Of a stretch of 64,000 nucleotides of DNA, positions 44,300-56,700 are shown piece after piece. The DNA lies in contig NC_081807.1 in assembly GCF_030704535.1 (NCBI RefSeq), positions 5,807,001 to 5,871,000 on the forward strand, written 5' to 3'. Origin of the DNA: Vitis vinifera (taxonomy: Eukaryota > Streptophyta > Magnoliopsida > Vitales > Vitaceae). How positions within the stretch are numbered: the first letter of the stretch is position 1; each line of letters opens with the position of its first letter. The notes beneath the pieces were generated by a model, which had not been told where the DNA came from, did no database searches, and was given only the letters and a program-made list of their open reading frames with translations. The position numbers and the translations under genes are program-made.

Positions 44300-46126
44300 A
44301 GGCCCACCTGGTCTTGTCCCATTTCGAGTTCTCTCTCCCACATCAACTTGACAAAAAGTTCAAAATTTTTAAATGACACACTGGTCAAGCCAGTGCCAAT
44401 CGGATCGATCCAAACATCCCTTCGTTATTTACTGGTGAAAATGAAACAAGTTCAACATTTGATGTCAGCCAAGGAAGAAGGGTACTTCTAGACCTTTTTG
44501 TATGTCTATTTTCTCATGAACCAAACGATCTTCACATGTCACAGCTTTACAATGGCTTTGTTTATTGAATGAGAGAGACTTTTTCCTTTTCCCCAACTAT
44601 AGAATAGTTAAAGTCCAACATTAAAACTTCTATGAAGCTTCCTTGGCTTCAACACTAAAAGTACTCATATTAAAGTCCAAAAATACGAAATATCGTGACA
44701 TATATACCGAGAAACAAAGAGTTTAAGACATATCCCAAATGACAAAATCCATGATTAGCATCATCCGACACACTTATCTCTATCTATATTTGAAATAATC
44801 AGGGTTTGAAAAGTGGGGGTTGTTGCCAAGTTCCTATCAGTTTAGTTAAGAATCTAGAGATGAAGAATCTTAGTTGGGTCACTGAACACATACACAACCA
44901 TTAATGAATCAACAAACTAGCTTTGCTTAGATACCAACGGGAAATGGAACAAGTGTATGTAGTTGACATGACATGTATTAAATATATCACTGATGGAATG
45001 TTATACTCGAAAGAAGGCATTTTATTTAAGCACCAATAAACTAGCTAGAGATATCATTGGCATAATCTCTCCAACATCGACTTAAAGCATAATGGGTAGC
45101 TTTTAAGGCTTTAAGAATAATTAAAATCACATGGGGTTTGGAAAAAGGAGAGAAAGGCAAGGGCTGGTAAAATTATCTTTTGCCAAAGCATATTCTCCAC
45201 TTGAAGCCACTTTACCCTACCATCTTTGATTTTAAATTGAGCCAAGCGCTTAGGTCTTGTTCACTGTCCGAACTAGATGCCCTTGTTATGGAAGTGTGTT
45301 GGACCAAATTCTTAAAATATTGCCTCAGCGATATGATCTAAATTGAACTAATCACTTAGGTTTTATTCCCTGTCCCAAAAAAAGGTACCCTTCTTGTGGA
45401 AGTGAGTTCAAAGGCTTAAAATACTGTCAACAACAGTGTGTTTTTTGGATTTCTTTTGTCTTTTAAGGCCCATGCCCTTATGATGTCCGTATGACATGAC
45501 ATGATGCTTTTTGTGTTAACTGTTAAGATAAAGGATTATGACAAAAACTCATGATATAACATTTGGTAGAAGCCATGATTATCTTGTCTAAAAGTGAGAT
45601 TAAATTACTCTTTTTTGTGTGTGTGTGTTGGATGTCACATTTATTTATATTTATGCTCCGAGTTAACTCTACTAAGACTTCTTTAGGATGACAACAAGAT
45701 AAGATCAAGAAAGTTTGATTTATCTCAACTCCATTCAATTTATTTAAAATAATTTTTATCCTAATTCCATTTAAAAATTTAATTGGACAGGTGGGCACGT
45801 GAATTTATCGTACTAGTCCTATCCAGTCTTATTTAACTTTTTTTTTGTTTCTTTTTTGAAAATTTTTAATTTTTTGATTTTTTTTAATTAAATTAAAATA
45901 AATATATTTTATAAATAATTAAAATGTTATAATTTTTTATAACTTTTTTTTATTAAAAAGTATTTTTATTATTATTATTATTATATATTAAAAATAGAAA
46001 AATAAAAATTAAATTGAATTAATTTCTTTAATTTAATTTTATATATAATCAAAGTAGGTCATGCAAGACAAAACACTATCCGAATCCACCCAAAACTCGT
46101 TTTGAGTTTTAAAAAAAGTTTCAAAT
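44300..46126. other. Gene-free spacer
   Basis: No gene. An approximately 103-bp imperfect direct duplication lies at about 45245-45420 ('cttaggtcttgttcactgtc' against 'cttaggttttattccctgtc'). Confidence 0.5.
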
Positions 46127-46407
46127 TAAGGTGGTGTTTGTTTTTTTACTTAATTCTAAATAGAATATTAATTCTTAATAGTGTTAAATTTTAGGTTGTT
46201 TGTTTTTTTGGTATTTTATTTCTATTAAGTATTAAAAAGCAAAGAAAAACCAATATGTTATTTTTATTTATTTAAAAAAAACTAGTTTTTTCTATTTAGT
46301 AAAAAGTTTATGATAAATCATGAAAAAATAGAAAAACAAACCATCTAAATTCTAAAAACAAATTGTTTTTAATAAAAAAAACCAAAAAAAAAAAAAACAC
46401 CACCTTA
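46127..46407. mobile_element. MITE, family B (copy 1)
   Basis: 281 bp with terminal inverted repeats taaggtggtgttt / aaacaccacctta. The interior has 'tattttatttctattaagta' and a 'catgaaaaaatagaaaaaca' block shared with copies at 51574 and 58310. The outer bases TAA/TTA may be a 3-bp target duplication as in PIF/Harbinger-type MITEs. Confidence 0.8.
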
Positions 46408-47660
46408 CTCCTAATTTATTTATTTAAATTTCAAATTTATCATATTAAGGGTAAGACAAATATTTAAAAAAACTTTTCCTATTACCATCACATGGATATA
46501 TTTAAAAAAAAAAAAATGGAGGATTTGAGGTTTCTTTCTCAATGGTTGACAAACACATCGCCAACCAATACCCAAAAGAAATTAAAAAAGCCTTAAACTG
46601 CGGGGAGGATAGTGTTTATAATATCTTGGAAATGACCCCTAACCAACTTAGGTGCACCAATTCCCTCCAACATTTTCAAATTTTTGGACCGTCAATCCCA
46701 TGAATGAAATTCCATGTACTTTCTGCTTCTCTTCTTGAGCATTAGCCATGGTGAGTAGAAACCTGATTGACAATTCTGCCCAACTAACCCAGACATTGAC
46801 TCTTCAATCAAACTGCCTTTTTTTCCAAAGTGAACAGAACCGTCCAATCCATACAACAGTTGAATTTTTCCATGGCTCTCCCTTTTTCTCTGAAATCACA
46901 AATTAATCAATTTAGTCTATTGTATGGTTGAAAATTAATCACTCCATACCCTGACACATAAAGTTGTCTACTTGTCTACTTGTCTCACACTTTTTATTAC
47001 CATATATTTTTCTAATTTTATTAAAATAAATTTGAAAAATATATTTTTAGGCCAAATCATTTACCCTATTACTAAAATTGAACCATATGTCAACACACGC
47101 ATTTGACCGGGTAAAGTCATAAAGGGTGGTTTGTTATTTAAGATTGTATTAATTAGATGTTAAATAATTACCATTAAGTAAAAATAAATTGTTAAAAAAC
47201 ATTTACAGTAGTTGGCGTGGTACCATTTTATTTGTAATAATTTAAAATCTAATTAGATTTAATTATTTATTGGCTATCGTTATCATGTCGTTTTAATTTT
47301 CCCTGATGTAGTGAATCAAAAAATATATTAATTGACTTTTATACCAAATCGGAAGACAACGAAATTTGAGCTAACTATGTGATGAGTTGTAAATTGATGA
47401 CGAAATAAAAATTATTATAATATATTCTAAAAAGTGTATATTTGGAAAATGATTTTCCGTTTCGTTGAATTTAACTCTCTCTTGTTGACTCCTGTCGAGT
47501 ACCCGCGCCCGCATGCCTGATTAAAGGCATGGTTTGCGTTTCTTTTTTTTTTTTTTCTGGAAAAGAAAATTCTTCGAAATTTTGGATGGCATTTTCTTTT
47601 TCTTTTGTATTTTACTGGAATTCATCGTAGGAGGGTAAATACTAAAAACTAAAAACAGAG
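46408..47660. other. Gene-free stretch upstream of IRX15-L
   Basis: AT-rich, with no repeat ends that I can fix. A poly(T) tract at 47543-47557 and 'gcgacgtcgt' at 47673, an ACGT-core palindrome, mark the distal promoter. Confidence 0.5.
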
Positions 47661-47931
47661 ACTCTGGATGAAGCGACGTCGTACAGGGGAGTGGGTCTTT
47701 CTTTATGGGTTGGGCGCCACCACCTCCTAAGACCCCAATCTAATTGGGCCCATCTGCACCGCCTCCATCTTTTATACACTGATGGGCATCTAATCGCCCA
47801 CCTTGAGATTGGTGAGAAATTCGAAAGAAACTGAGAGAATTCCGGGAAAATTCTGAGTGGGATAGGAGATAGGACTGAGCCACTGTCCTCGGTCGCTTCG
47901 CCGCTCCCATTTCTCTCTGAAAAAGGTCAAA
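47661..47931 (+). promoter_or_regulatory. IRX15-L promoter and 5' UTR
   Basis: A TATA-like 'tcttttatacac' lies at about 47768, some 165 bases before the ATG. It is followed by a leader with 'gaaattcgaaagaaactgag' and a pyrimidine-rich patch just before the start. Confidence 0.45.
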
Positions 47932-48846
47932 ATGAAGAGTAATGGCAACACAAAGCTAATAGTCCTCCACCCTTCGATTCACAAGCAGGGAGGCGCTTCA
48001 CATCGTCTATGGCTTCTCTTTTTTGTCTGCTTCTTCACGTTGGCTTTCGTTCTCACTCTCATCAACACCGCCGTGCCCACCCCCACTACAGCCGCCTCCG
48101 CGGCGTCTGCCCATTTCCCTCTACCCCACTCCGCCATGGAAGCGCTCCTCCACTATGCCGCCGCGTCGAACATCACCGGCCACATGACCGCCGCTGAGAT
48201 GGCCTCCATCGCCGGCGTGCTCCGGCGCTGCTCATCGCCGTGCAACTTCCTGATATTCGGGCTGACCCACGAGACCCTGCTCTGGAAAGCTTTGAACAGC
48301 AACGGCCGCACCATCTTCCTTGATGAGAGCGAGTTCTACATCGCCAAGTTCGAAGAGAAACACCCAGATATAGAGGCGTACGATGTGCAGTACACAACCA
48401 AGGTCAGCGAAATGTCGGAACTGATTCGGTCGGCGAAGGAGCAGCTCCGGAACGAGTGCAGACCTGTGCAGAACCTCCTCTTCTCCGACTGCAAACTCGG
48501 CATCAACGACCTCCCGAATCATCTCTACCAAGTAGATTGGGATGTGATCCTCGTGGACGGCCCTCGTGGGTACTTTCCAGCGGCGCCGGGGAGGATGTCG
48601 GCAATATTTACTGCCGGAGTTCTAGCGAGAAGCAAGAAGGGCGGCTCTGCCAAGACCCATGTGTTTGTACACGACATGAATAGGGATGTGGAGAGGATTT
48701 GCAGCAATGAGTTTCTGTGTAAAGAGAACTTGGTCGAGACCACGGATTTGCTGGGGCATTTTGTAGTGGAAACCATGAAACCCAATAGCTTTCGCTTCTG
48801 TAGAAACCCCACAAAATCATCGTCACCATCATCTTCATCATCATAA
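47932..48846 (+). CDS. IRX15-L: IRX15/IRX15-LIKE protein (DUF579)
   Basis: Golgi protein needed for normal glucuronoxylan synthesis in secondary walls. Single exon, 304 residues. The N-terminus [19 protein letters not shown] matches the IRX15 clade. One membrane anchor is at about 26-44 ([19 protein letters not shown]), so it is a type II membrane protein with the domain in the Golgi lumen. The DUF579 domain covers about 60-295. It includes [18 protein letters not shown] (105-122), IFLDES (128-133) and the conserved [11 protein letters not shown] (204-214). The C-terminus is a short serine tail. The related GXM proteins are xylan 4-O-methyltransferases; the biochemical role of the IRX15 branch is less clear. 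GC content is higher than the surroundings. Confidence 0.95.
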   Translation: MKSNGNTKLIVLHPSIHKQGGASHRLWLLFFVCFFTLAFVLTLINTAVPTPTTAASAASAHFPLPHSAMEALLHYAAASNITGHMTAAEMASIAGVLRRCSSPCNFLIFGLTHETLLWKALNSNGRTIFLDESEFYIAKFEEKHPDIEAYDVQYTTKVSEMSELIRSAKEQLRNECRPVQNLLFSDCKLGINDLPNHLYQVDWDVILVDGPRGYFPAAPGRMSAIFTAGVLARSKKGGSAKTHVFVHDMNRDVERICSNEFLCKENLVETTDLLGHFVVETMKPNSFRFCRNPTKSSSPSSSSS

Positions 48847-50540
48847 ACCGATGATTGGGTGAAATTCACCTTTTGTGATTATTTGTAATATTTACATATT
48901 TTCTTTTTGTTTTTTTAAATATAATGTTCAATCTCATAGATTTGAGTTTACCAAGTTTTGAATTCTCAAAGTTCCCAGTTTTATGCCTGTTTGGCTGGTG
49001 AGAAAAGTCAGCATTCCACCCACGAGTGTTGAAACCAAATAACCATAACTGATTCCCAGAATACAAATTTCCTTCCTTTTTATCAAAATTCTCAGTCACC
49101 AAACAGAAGGGTGAAGAAAATGGGTGTCGGTGGGGTGCCGTCGCAGTGGACCGATAGCACAATGTGGGATCTCCGAAACGGCCGAGGGCCACCATTGACG
49201 CCTACCAAGGCCTGCATTAAAGGCAACGCGTGTGGTGATTGGTAGTTGGGGGCGCGTTACAACAAGGAAGGTGGGATCGGAAACTAGTGAAAAACCCGAA
49301 TTTGAATATGATCACGTGAATCACGTGACAAAAAGCGTACCTCACGGCAGGGGAGTTGTCGGTGAGGGATACACGATTAAGAAACTATTGTACACGGACT
49401 AAAACGACGTCGTTCACCTGTAACCTTTCACTCCTAGTAGAAATTGTACATTACTTACTCCAACCAACCGGGAGCTGTCAAAGCCTCACACGGTCACACC
49501 GTCCATTATTGTTCATTTTTTTTTAATAAAAGGAGTATTTATCCTTATAGATTAAAGACTTTCTCGGAGGCCTTATAAAAAAATCTTACTAGGAGAAATC
49601 AAACAGTAATGTCCAAAATAGGAGATGATAACCATGCTACACCAAAATCAAGGTCACGGTCAACAAAATTGTCCAGGTACATCAATGTGACCGAACAATA
49701 CAGCCCAAAAGAGTATGGTTAGTTGTCAGGATTTTCGTAATGCCATTAAAGGTAACAAGTGGTGTGAAGCATATATGAAAGAATTAGTATATTTGTTTCG
49801 TGGATAAAAAAATAAAAATTATGAGTCTAGTTTAATCTCAATGGCCGTATAATTAATGGAAGCGTTTTCTCTATTGTTCTTCTGGTTTTTTTTATAGGTC
49901 GTTGCAATAGATGTGTATGTCTTATACACAATGATGTGAATTTTTTAGTATGATCACAAGTTGTTTATGGGTTTTTTTAAGCTAAATATCAAATGGGTAA
50001 ACATGATCTTGTCAATATGGTCTTACCGACGATCAGGAGGTGATGGCATAAAGAGGATACATCTTGATGGGTGGTATTGAAAAGGTTCCTCCCTTCTTGG
50101 CATAGTGCCGAATTGAATTGTGTCATTTCAGGAATACTTAGGTGACGTATATCTAATTCCTAAAAATTTTAATGTATGAATTTTTTTAAAATTTTATAGA
50201 TATGTTTCAAAATAGTGAGAATTTCTTTAAAGGATTATTTGATTAAAAGGGCTTCTTAAAATTTAATTTTTCATTATTTTTTGACATTATTTGAACAAAA
50301 ATACCTTCGTTATATTCTTATAAAAATAACAATTTCTTTTAAAAGTTATACCTAAAAACTTGAAATAGAAAAAATATTTTTATGTTAAAAATAGATTACT
50401 TTTCCATTAAAAAAACATGAGATATATTAAATTTTCGATTAGGGATTATTTCATTCTTTTTTCACAAAATATTTATTCTTTAAATGGGATAAATCGTTAT
50501 AAAATGATATGATCACCCAACCTCATATGAAATTTGTTTT

Positions 50541-50542
<2 letters not shown>
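48847..50542. other. Gene-free stretch 3' of IRX15-L
   Basis: No exon. 49.1-49.5 kb is less AT-rich and holds 'gtgaatcacgtgac' and 'aaacgacgtcgttcacc', ACGT-core sites; it could be the upstream region of a lost gene. Confidence 0.45.

Positions 50543-50609
<67 letters not shown>
50543..50609. repeat. (GA)n microsatellite
   Basis: An uninterrupted (ag)n run of about 33 units. Confidence 0.97.
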
Positions 50610-50611
<2 letters not shown>

Positions 50612-51294
50612 TATACTTTAATGACCTTTTTTAAAGTCGTGACATTGGGAGGGGTTCTTAACAGTTAACAGTAGCAGCGCGTGATGCCCCGAGTGGGAGA
50701 GGCTTGGCTCTGACGGGGACACGTGACGTTAGTAATTTTGTGGACCAATGGGCTGTGGGAGGCAACAACATGGTGACCCTGTACCAAACGCACAACAAGC
50801 AGATTTCCATAGTAGGCCATGTGAGGTTCGTTTTCTCGCAGCCTTGAATTAAGGTCGAAGACCCGGAGCTCTAACTACAATAAATTAAGCGTCATCATCT
50901 CTTTTTATTTTTATTTTTATTCTTTTTTTAAAAAAATTATGGTCCCGAGGGCCTTCTTTATTCAGGTACGCTTCAACCTGCATTTGTGGTCCAAACATGT
51001 CCCAAGAATCGGATCTAGCCCCAGCTTGAATGTGCAAGCCAATGTTGGCCTGATTTTCAGAATTTTTCGAACCTGGGTCGAGCTCAAATGTTGGATGTGA
51101 TAGTTGTGATTTGGATACCCTCCTTGTTTTTTATTTTTAAAAACAAAAAGATAGTATTAATTTTCATAATAAAAATGTTCTACAAAGATATAAAGTAATT
51201 TATTACTTCTTCATTTAAAAGTTACGAATTAATATTTATTTATTATATTCATATTCATTGCATTAAAAAATAATTTAATAAGTTATCTAAGTAG
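50610..51294. other. Gene-free stretch with a G-box
   Basis: 'ggacacgtgacgtt' at about 50718 contains a perfect G-box (CACGTG) next to ACGT. The block 50640-50880 is GC-richer than its surroundings and looks promoter-like, but no gene follows on either side. Confidence 0.4.
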
Positions 51295-51933
51295 AGGATG
51301 CTTGATAAAACTTAATACTTAATTTTACTTTAAGTATTAAAATTATTTGATAAAATTAACTTAAAATTTATTCGAAATCATTAAATTGATTCAAAAATTA
51401 TAATTATAACAAATGAGGTCAAGCAACTGTGAAAGTCATAAAATAACAAAGAAATTTATAGAAGTAATTAGGATAAATAAAAATAAAAAAAATAAAATAA
51501 AGATGTTAACTTGATAATAAATTGACTATTTTCATTTATTACTTAAAGTTGTTTTTTATTTTAAGTTATATTATTAGATGGTGTTTATTTTTTGCTTAAT
51601 TTTAAATAAAACTTAAAACTAAATAATGTTTAATAACTTTAAATATTAGTTTGTTTATTTTTATAATATTTTATTTCTATTAAATATTAAAAACTAAAGA
51701 AAAACCAATATGTTATTTTTTTCATTTAGAAAAGTCAAATATTTTAAATTTTTATATTTAGTAAAAAAATTATAATAAATCGTGAAAAAATAGAAAAACA
51801 AATAACTTAAAATTTGAAAACAAATTACTTTCAGTAAAAAGGTAAAAAGACAAACATCATACCAAACATACTTCATAACTTAAATTAAGTTATTAAGTTA
51901 CTTTAAATTATTAAATTAATTTATCAAACGTCT
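51295..51933. mobile_element. MITE, family A (copy 2), split by a family B MITE
   Basis: The left end 'aggatgcttgataaaactta' and right part 'acttaaattaagttatta' match the family A copy at 23049-23603. The right terminus reads 'tttatcaaacgtct'. The match is interrupted at about 51574-51860 by the family B element. Confidence 0.7.
51574..51860. mobile_element. MITE, family B (copy 2), nested
   Basis: Begins 'ttagatggtgtttatttttt', ends 'aaaaagacaaacatca', and shares the interior 'tattttatttctattaaata' with the copies at 46127 and 58310. Family A sequence resumes right after it, so family B inserted later. Confidence 0.75.
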
Positions 51934-53006
51934 ACTAAAACTAATAATTCATTTGACAACAGTATTCTTTTTATAAAAATGAGGTATTTCACAAAAATTT
52001 AAACATTTGGAGAATTATTAGAAGTAATTTTTAAGGTGTTTTGCCTTCTATTATTATTATTATTATATAACACATTATTAAAAAAATTATAAAATGTACT
52101 TTTTTTTTATTTATATATTCGTACAATAACAAAGATTCTTTGGAAATGATTTTAATTAAAACACTTTATTTGTAATACTTAAAACGTTTTTAAAGAAATC
52201 ACTTTGGTATATTAAAAAATATATTTTTTTTTTGATAGCATTTTAAATAATGTATTATATAATAAAAAAATAAAAATAAAATTTAAACTATCACCTATCA
52301 GGCTATCACGTGACAAACTTACCCAATAAAAATGTGCTACTCAAATTATTTGAGCCAAATAAAAAAGAAGAAGAAAAAGAAGAAGAATTACTGGGCATTC
52401 ATGACCTTAGAGTGACGACCAATTCACAGACATTTGTCCCTTGGAAAAAGCAACAGGCCATGGGTTGGAGGGAGGGCAGGCCGGATGGAGATAATGGGTG
52501 TGCGTCTTGAGTTAGCTTCCACCTTATATGATTCATTTCTTTTTGGCACCCATCAACTTGGGGAAAATCAATAGGGAATCTAGTGTCCACACTCACCCAA
52601 TGCCCATCTCCACCTTCTTCAATCCAAGTGATTTCTCCACCAAGTTTCATTAACTACCATTTCAACCACTTCTCATTTTTAAAGTCAAAACTTTAAGTAA
52701 TGACATGATGAGTTTCACATTATCCTACACTAATTAAACAAAAAATGTGTTACATGAGTGCTTCCATTCTTCAAAATAAAGTTTTTCATAATCAAGGTAT
52801 TTACCAATATTTTTTAAAATTTTTTTATATTTTAAAGTGGTAAATTGCCTAAACCATAATGCCCACCTCCGTAATTATGTTGTAAGTGATCCATAATATA
52901 TTTTTAACTCATAAAAATGATATGGCATTTAAGACTTGAGGTAATGCTTGAAGGAGAAAACAAGAAAATGTGGATCCTTCGATGAATTCCCAACAAATTA
53001 ACTAAT
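51934..53006. other. Gene-free spacer
   Basis: No gene. The open frame at 52310-52510 is dominated by a Lys/Glu run from 'aagaagaa' repeats and has no domain. Confidence 0.5.
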
Positions 53007-53319
53007 GTTATGTTTGTTTCCTAGAAAATCTGAAAAAAAAAAAAATTACAAGGGACATAAAATAGAAAAAAAAAAATAGAATAAAAGCAAAAGAGAAGGA
53101 AAAAAAATTAAAGTTAATAAGTTATTTTTATTTGCTGTTTCAAACATATTTTACTTATTTTAATTTAATTATATAAAGATTAAATAATTTAAAAATACAC
53201 AAAATTTTAATTAATTTTAATTATATTTGTTTTTTTATATATTTTTCATAAAACAGTCATAAAATATTTTTTTTAATATTTTTTTCTTTCCCTAATATTT
53301 TTCAGAAACCAAACATAAC
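53007..53319. mobile_element. MITE-like element (hAT-type ends)
   Basis: Left end 'gttatgtttgtttcctagaa' and right end 'ttcagaaaccaaacataac' are inverted repeats of about 20 bp with two or three mismatches. The interior is AT-rich, with no coding. Confidence 0.65.
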
Positions 53320-55022
53320 TTAACAAAAAATTTGAAAACTTTAAATTATAAAACTAATCACTTATTTCATTATTAACCCTTAACTCATGTTACCATTTGT
53401 TATAGTTAAATGGGAGGTGCAATTCAATCATTTTTCTTAGGATATGTTAGGATTATTCATCATTTTTATAAAAGATAAAAAAGATTAAATATAAAGCATT
53501 GTGAATTCTTTGTTCTTGATTCCTAGTAAAATCTAGAAGGGGGTGAATATATACCTCCAAGATAATTTTCTCAAATTTTAATTATTGACCAAGTAATTGA
53601 ATTAACCAAATGGTATCAACAAATGTATTAAATAAATAAAGAATAAACCATAAATCATAATGGGACACAATATATGGCTGGAAGAGCACCTATAAAATCT
53701 CAATCAAAACCTTTAGTAGATGTAAGTACACTAATTTTCAACTGTCTTTTTTTTTTTTTAATTTTAAATGCTATTTAATATTTATATTTATTAGGCATTC
53801 ACATGTCATCTTATGATCAGAGCAAATAATGAAAAATACCTTTTGAGTTTATGTAAATATGTTCTTGAGAACATGACGTTTGATTTGTATTCTCAAGAAT
53901 ATGACCATCAAATATAACTAATAGTGTTTATATATTTTTGCGAGATCGAAACCCTTTTATTAGGGCTCACCTCATTACACCCCCGAGATCATATGTTTTT
54001 ATAATATAAAACAATTCACTAATTATAAAATAATACCAAATTTTATCTACCTTGAAGAATACTAACTTCCATGAAATTTATATTGGTCAATACTTACATT
54101 TCTTTTTCATATCCTTGACACTACACTTATACTCTCCAATCATAGTTAGGTTTAGCTGATCAAATCTTAAGCTTATCTTTCATTATCTTTTGGATTGAAG
54201 GTGGAATAATAGCATACTTTTTTTTTCTTTTTTTTTGTCTTTTTCAGGGTACTTTTGAAAGAATTTTGTTTTTGTTTTTATATCCAAATCCCAATATTTT
54301 AATCCCTTGTAACTCCTCGAGGTTGAAACTTGTTAGGTCCATAAAAGAAAAAATAAAGGGTTGAATAGGTATTTTACATTTTGCTCCTTCACCTCCAAAA
54401 GTCAACATTTTACTCCTCATATTGATTAAAAAGCAATATTTGTCCCCCAAAACTTATTAAAAAGTTGAATAAACAAAATTAAAATGTAATAAAAAAAAAT
54501 CTATTATCTAAGTTTGAAGATTAAAATGAAAAAAATTATAAATAGTCGTACTTTAAAATAAAAACTCAAAATTGATAGTTATTACATTTTAAATGTATTT
54601 AAAAAATTTTATTTTAAAATTTGTTTTATCTGAGTTCAAACCAATGTTGGAACTAGAGTGTGAAAATATACGATCTTTTTTATAATTTTATTTTAAGTTA
54701 GTAATTCGGGATAAAATGTTGATGTTTAATTAGTTATGGAGGATAAATTGATGAGTTTTGAATGTATTGAGAGAAAGTATAAAACAAACCTAAGGTTGAA
54801 AGGTATTTAATCCAAAAATAAAAAACAAACAATAAGAAAAATAGAAAAATAATGGCTTTTCTCATTTGGAAATGAACTTGAACTTCAGTGTAGAACCAGT
54901 ACAATGTAATTGTATGAGAGTTGAAACTTATGCATTAAACATCAGAAATCATATATGAACTCTGCACTGCTTGCAGACTTCTTCCCTTTCATATCTCCAT
55001 ATACTGTGGTGTGAAATAATCA
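53320..55022. other. Gene-free spacer 3' of the LRR gene
   Basis: AT-rich with poly(A)/poly(T) tracts. No gene recognised. Positions 54880-55022 probably include the LRR gene's 3' UTR. Confidence 0.5.
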
Positions 55023-56360
55023 CTAACGATGCTTCACAAGCGCAGAGTAAGTAACCTTTGGAATATTCGGTTTCCTGGACCTCATATGAGTTGATTGCAA
55101 TTGACCATCATCACAAGTATTATTTTCATACAAGACCATATTCGGGCAAATAAACTTGGGTTTCAAAAAGAAGGCCAGACAATCAGATCTTGGTCTCTGA
55201 TCAGGAAGATTACGAATGCAATTGTTCCTCAGATCAATTTTCCCAGTTGGTATCAGATCTCTGCAGTTTGGCCCTATTTTCGTAAAATAATTATCCGACA
55301 AAGTCAAATTCTGAAGGTTTTTCAATGCACACAACTCTTCAGGCACTCTACCGTAGAAAAAGTTTCCGGCGAAGTTGAGCTGCTCCGCGTTATGTAAACA
55401 CCCCAGCGAGCACGGCAAAAGGCCCGTCAGTAAGTTATGGCCCACGTCGAAAACTGTCAGCTCTTTCAGAGAGCCTATTTCAATTGGAAGACACCCAAAT
55501 AAGAAGTTATTGAGAAAAAGGATTTCAGTCAATGTCGATGAAGAGTTTCCGATGCTGCGCGGTATCAGACCGGTGAACTTGTTGTTTGCGAACGTTATGT
55601 ACCTTGCCGGAGTGTTTCCGAAGTCATCAGGGATTTTCTGGTTGAAGTTATTGTTGTTGATGAAGAGGACATCGAGATTCTGTACGAAAACCTGAGGTGG
55701 GACAGACCCGGAAAACGAGTTATAACGAATGTCCAAGAAGGATAAGCCGGGGATGGCGAGCACCGTCGGAGGGAACTCGCCGGAGAACTTGTTGTTACTG
55801 AGGTCCAGCTCGTAGAAGTATGGCAGCTTGGCGATTTTGGGGGTGATGTTGCCGCTGAAGAAGTTGGTGTTTGCATGGAAGATTGCTAGATCAGGAAGGG
55901 CATCAATGAAGCCATCCAGGCTAGGTGCAGCCAGCTGGAAGCCATTGAAATCGATGCCGGCAAGTGCCAGGGAGGTGGAGTTATCTGGTGGGTTGTCGCA
56001 GTAGAAGCCCTTGTATTTGCAGATGTCTCCACCGACCCATGTAGAGGTGATTCCAAGAGGGTCGGAGGTGATGCTGGCCTTGAACTTTTGGATCACGGGG
56101 AAAACGGTGGCGAGGCGCAGGTCCGGGAAGATTACTGGTGGTGCTACTGGTGGTACTACTGGTGGTTCTGAAGGTAATGGTGAAGGTGGCGGTGGTGAAG
56201 GAGGCGGTGGCGAAGGAGGCGGTGGTGGAGGAGGAAATACGAATGATGGTGGTGGGGTTCCATGTCTTGTTCTCTGGCAGATTACACAGAGGAACCATGG
56301 TAGGTGGAGTAGCAGAATTCGGATTAGACGATTGAGAGATGAGGAGGCGAGGATTGCCAT
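55023..56360 (-). CDS. Secreted leucine-rich-repeat protein, N-terminal Pro-rich (At4g06744-like)
   Basis: Predicted cell-wall or apoplastic LRR protein. Single exon, 445 residues. Signal peptide about 1-28 (RILLLHLPWFLCVIC). A proline-rich module at 36-76 has two SPPPP extensin-type motifs (50-60), followed by a VAPPV segment. An LRR N-cap with a paired-Cys region (GGDICKYKGFYCDNPP) follows, then about nine or ten plant-type LRRs (L.L..N.FSG..P) to about residue 370. A C-terminal Cys-bearing region (DCLAFFLKPKFICP) ends it. There is no transmembrane segment and no kinase domain. It differs from LRX extensins, in which the extensin domain lies after the LRRs. Closest in layout to the At4g06744 group, whose function I cannot state. 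Confidence 0.93.
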   Translation of the reverse strand: MAILASSSLNRLIRILLLHLPWFLCVICQRTRHGTPPPSFVFPPPPPPPSPPPPSPPPPSPLPSEPPVVPPVAPPVIFPDLRLATVFPVIQKFKASITSDPLGITSTWVGGDICKYKGFYCDNPPDNSTSLALAGIDFNGFQLAAPSLDGFIDALPDLAIFHANTNFFSGNITPKIAKLPYFYELDLSNNKFSGEFPPTVLAIPGLSFLDIRYNSFSGSVPPQVFVQNLDVLFINNNNFNQKIPDDFGNTPARYITFANNKFTGLIPRSIGNSSSTLTEILFLNNFLFGCLPIEIGSLKELTVFDVGHNLLTGLLPCSLGCLHNAEQLNFAGNFFYGRVPEELCALKNLQNLTLSDNYFTKIGPNCRDLIPTGKIDLRNNCIRNLPDQRPRSDCLAFFLKPKFICPNMVLYENNTCDDGQLQSTHMRSRKPNIPKVTYSALVKHR

Positions 56361-56418
56361 ACGATCAGGTGGGATTGTTGAGAGGAGAAGGTTGTGATTT
56401 TACAAGACAGTGATTAGT

Positions 56419-56428
56419 GTTTTTATAG
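56419..56428 (-). promoter_or_regulatory. TATA box of the LRR gene
   Basis: On the minus strand 'cactataaaaacac' lies about 60-70 bases before the ATG at 56360, an ordinary TATA position. Confidence 0.6.
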
Positions 56429-56599
56429 TGGTTGGCATCGGCTTGTCTCCATGCCTCTTTGTCATAAGTGGAGCTGACCTTTTGTTTAAATTCTCCTTGT
56501 TTACCCTATGGATCTAAATTTGTAACACGGTCCGACTCACCTTGATTTTAGGTGATTTTTAAAAACGTTTTTATCATTTTTAACACAATCATACGGGCT

Positions 56600-56700
56600 T
56601 TAAGATTATATTAATATTATCGATATGTTATTTTTAGTTGAATAGAAAAAACTAAATATTTTTAATTTTTTCTTTTAGTAAAAAAACAAATACCACCTTA
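56600..56700. mobile_element. MITE, family B, right half only
   Basis: Ends 'acaaataccacctta', matching the right terminus of the family B MITEs, and contains the 'gttgaatagaaaaaac' interior. The left half is missing. Confidence 0.5.

Noticed and set aside
45245..45420. 103-bp direct duplication as a mobile element
   Set aside because: Only a diverged local duplication; no ends, tail or flanking duplication seen.
47932..48846. GXM-type 4-O-methyltransferase
   Set aside because: Same DUF579 superfamily, but the N-terminus and length fit the IRX15/IRX15-L branch better.
55375..56397. Plus-strand frames opposite the LRR gene, including a Gly-rich one
   Set aside because: The Gly-rich reading is the antisense of the proline-rich module; shadow frames.
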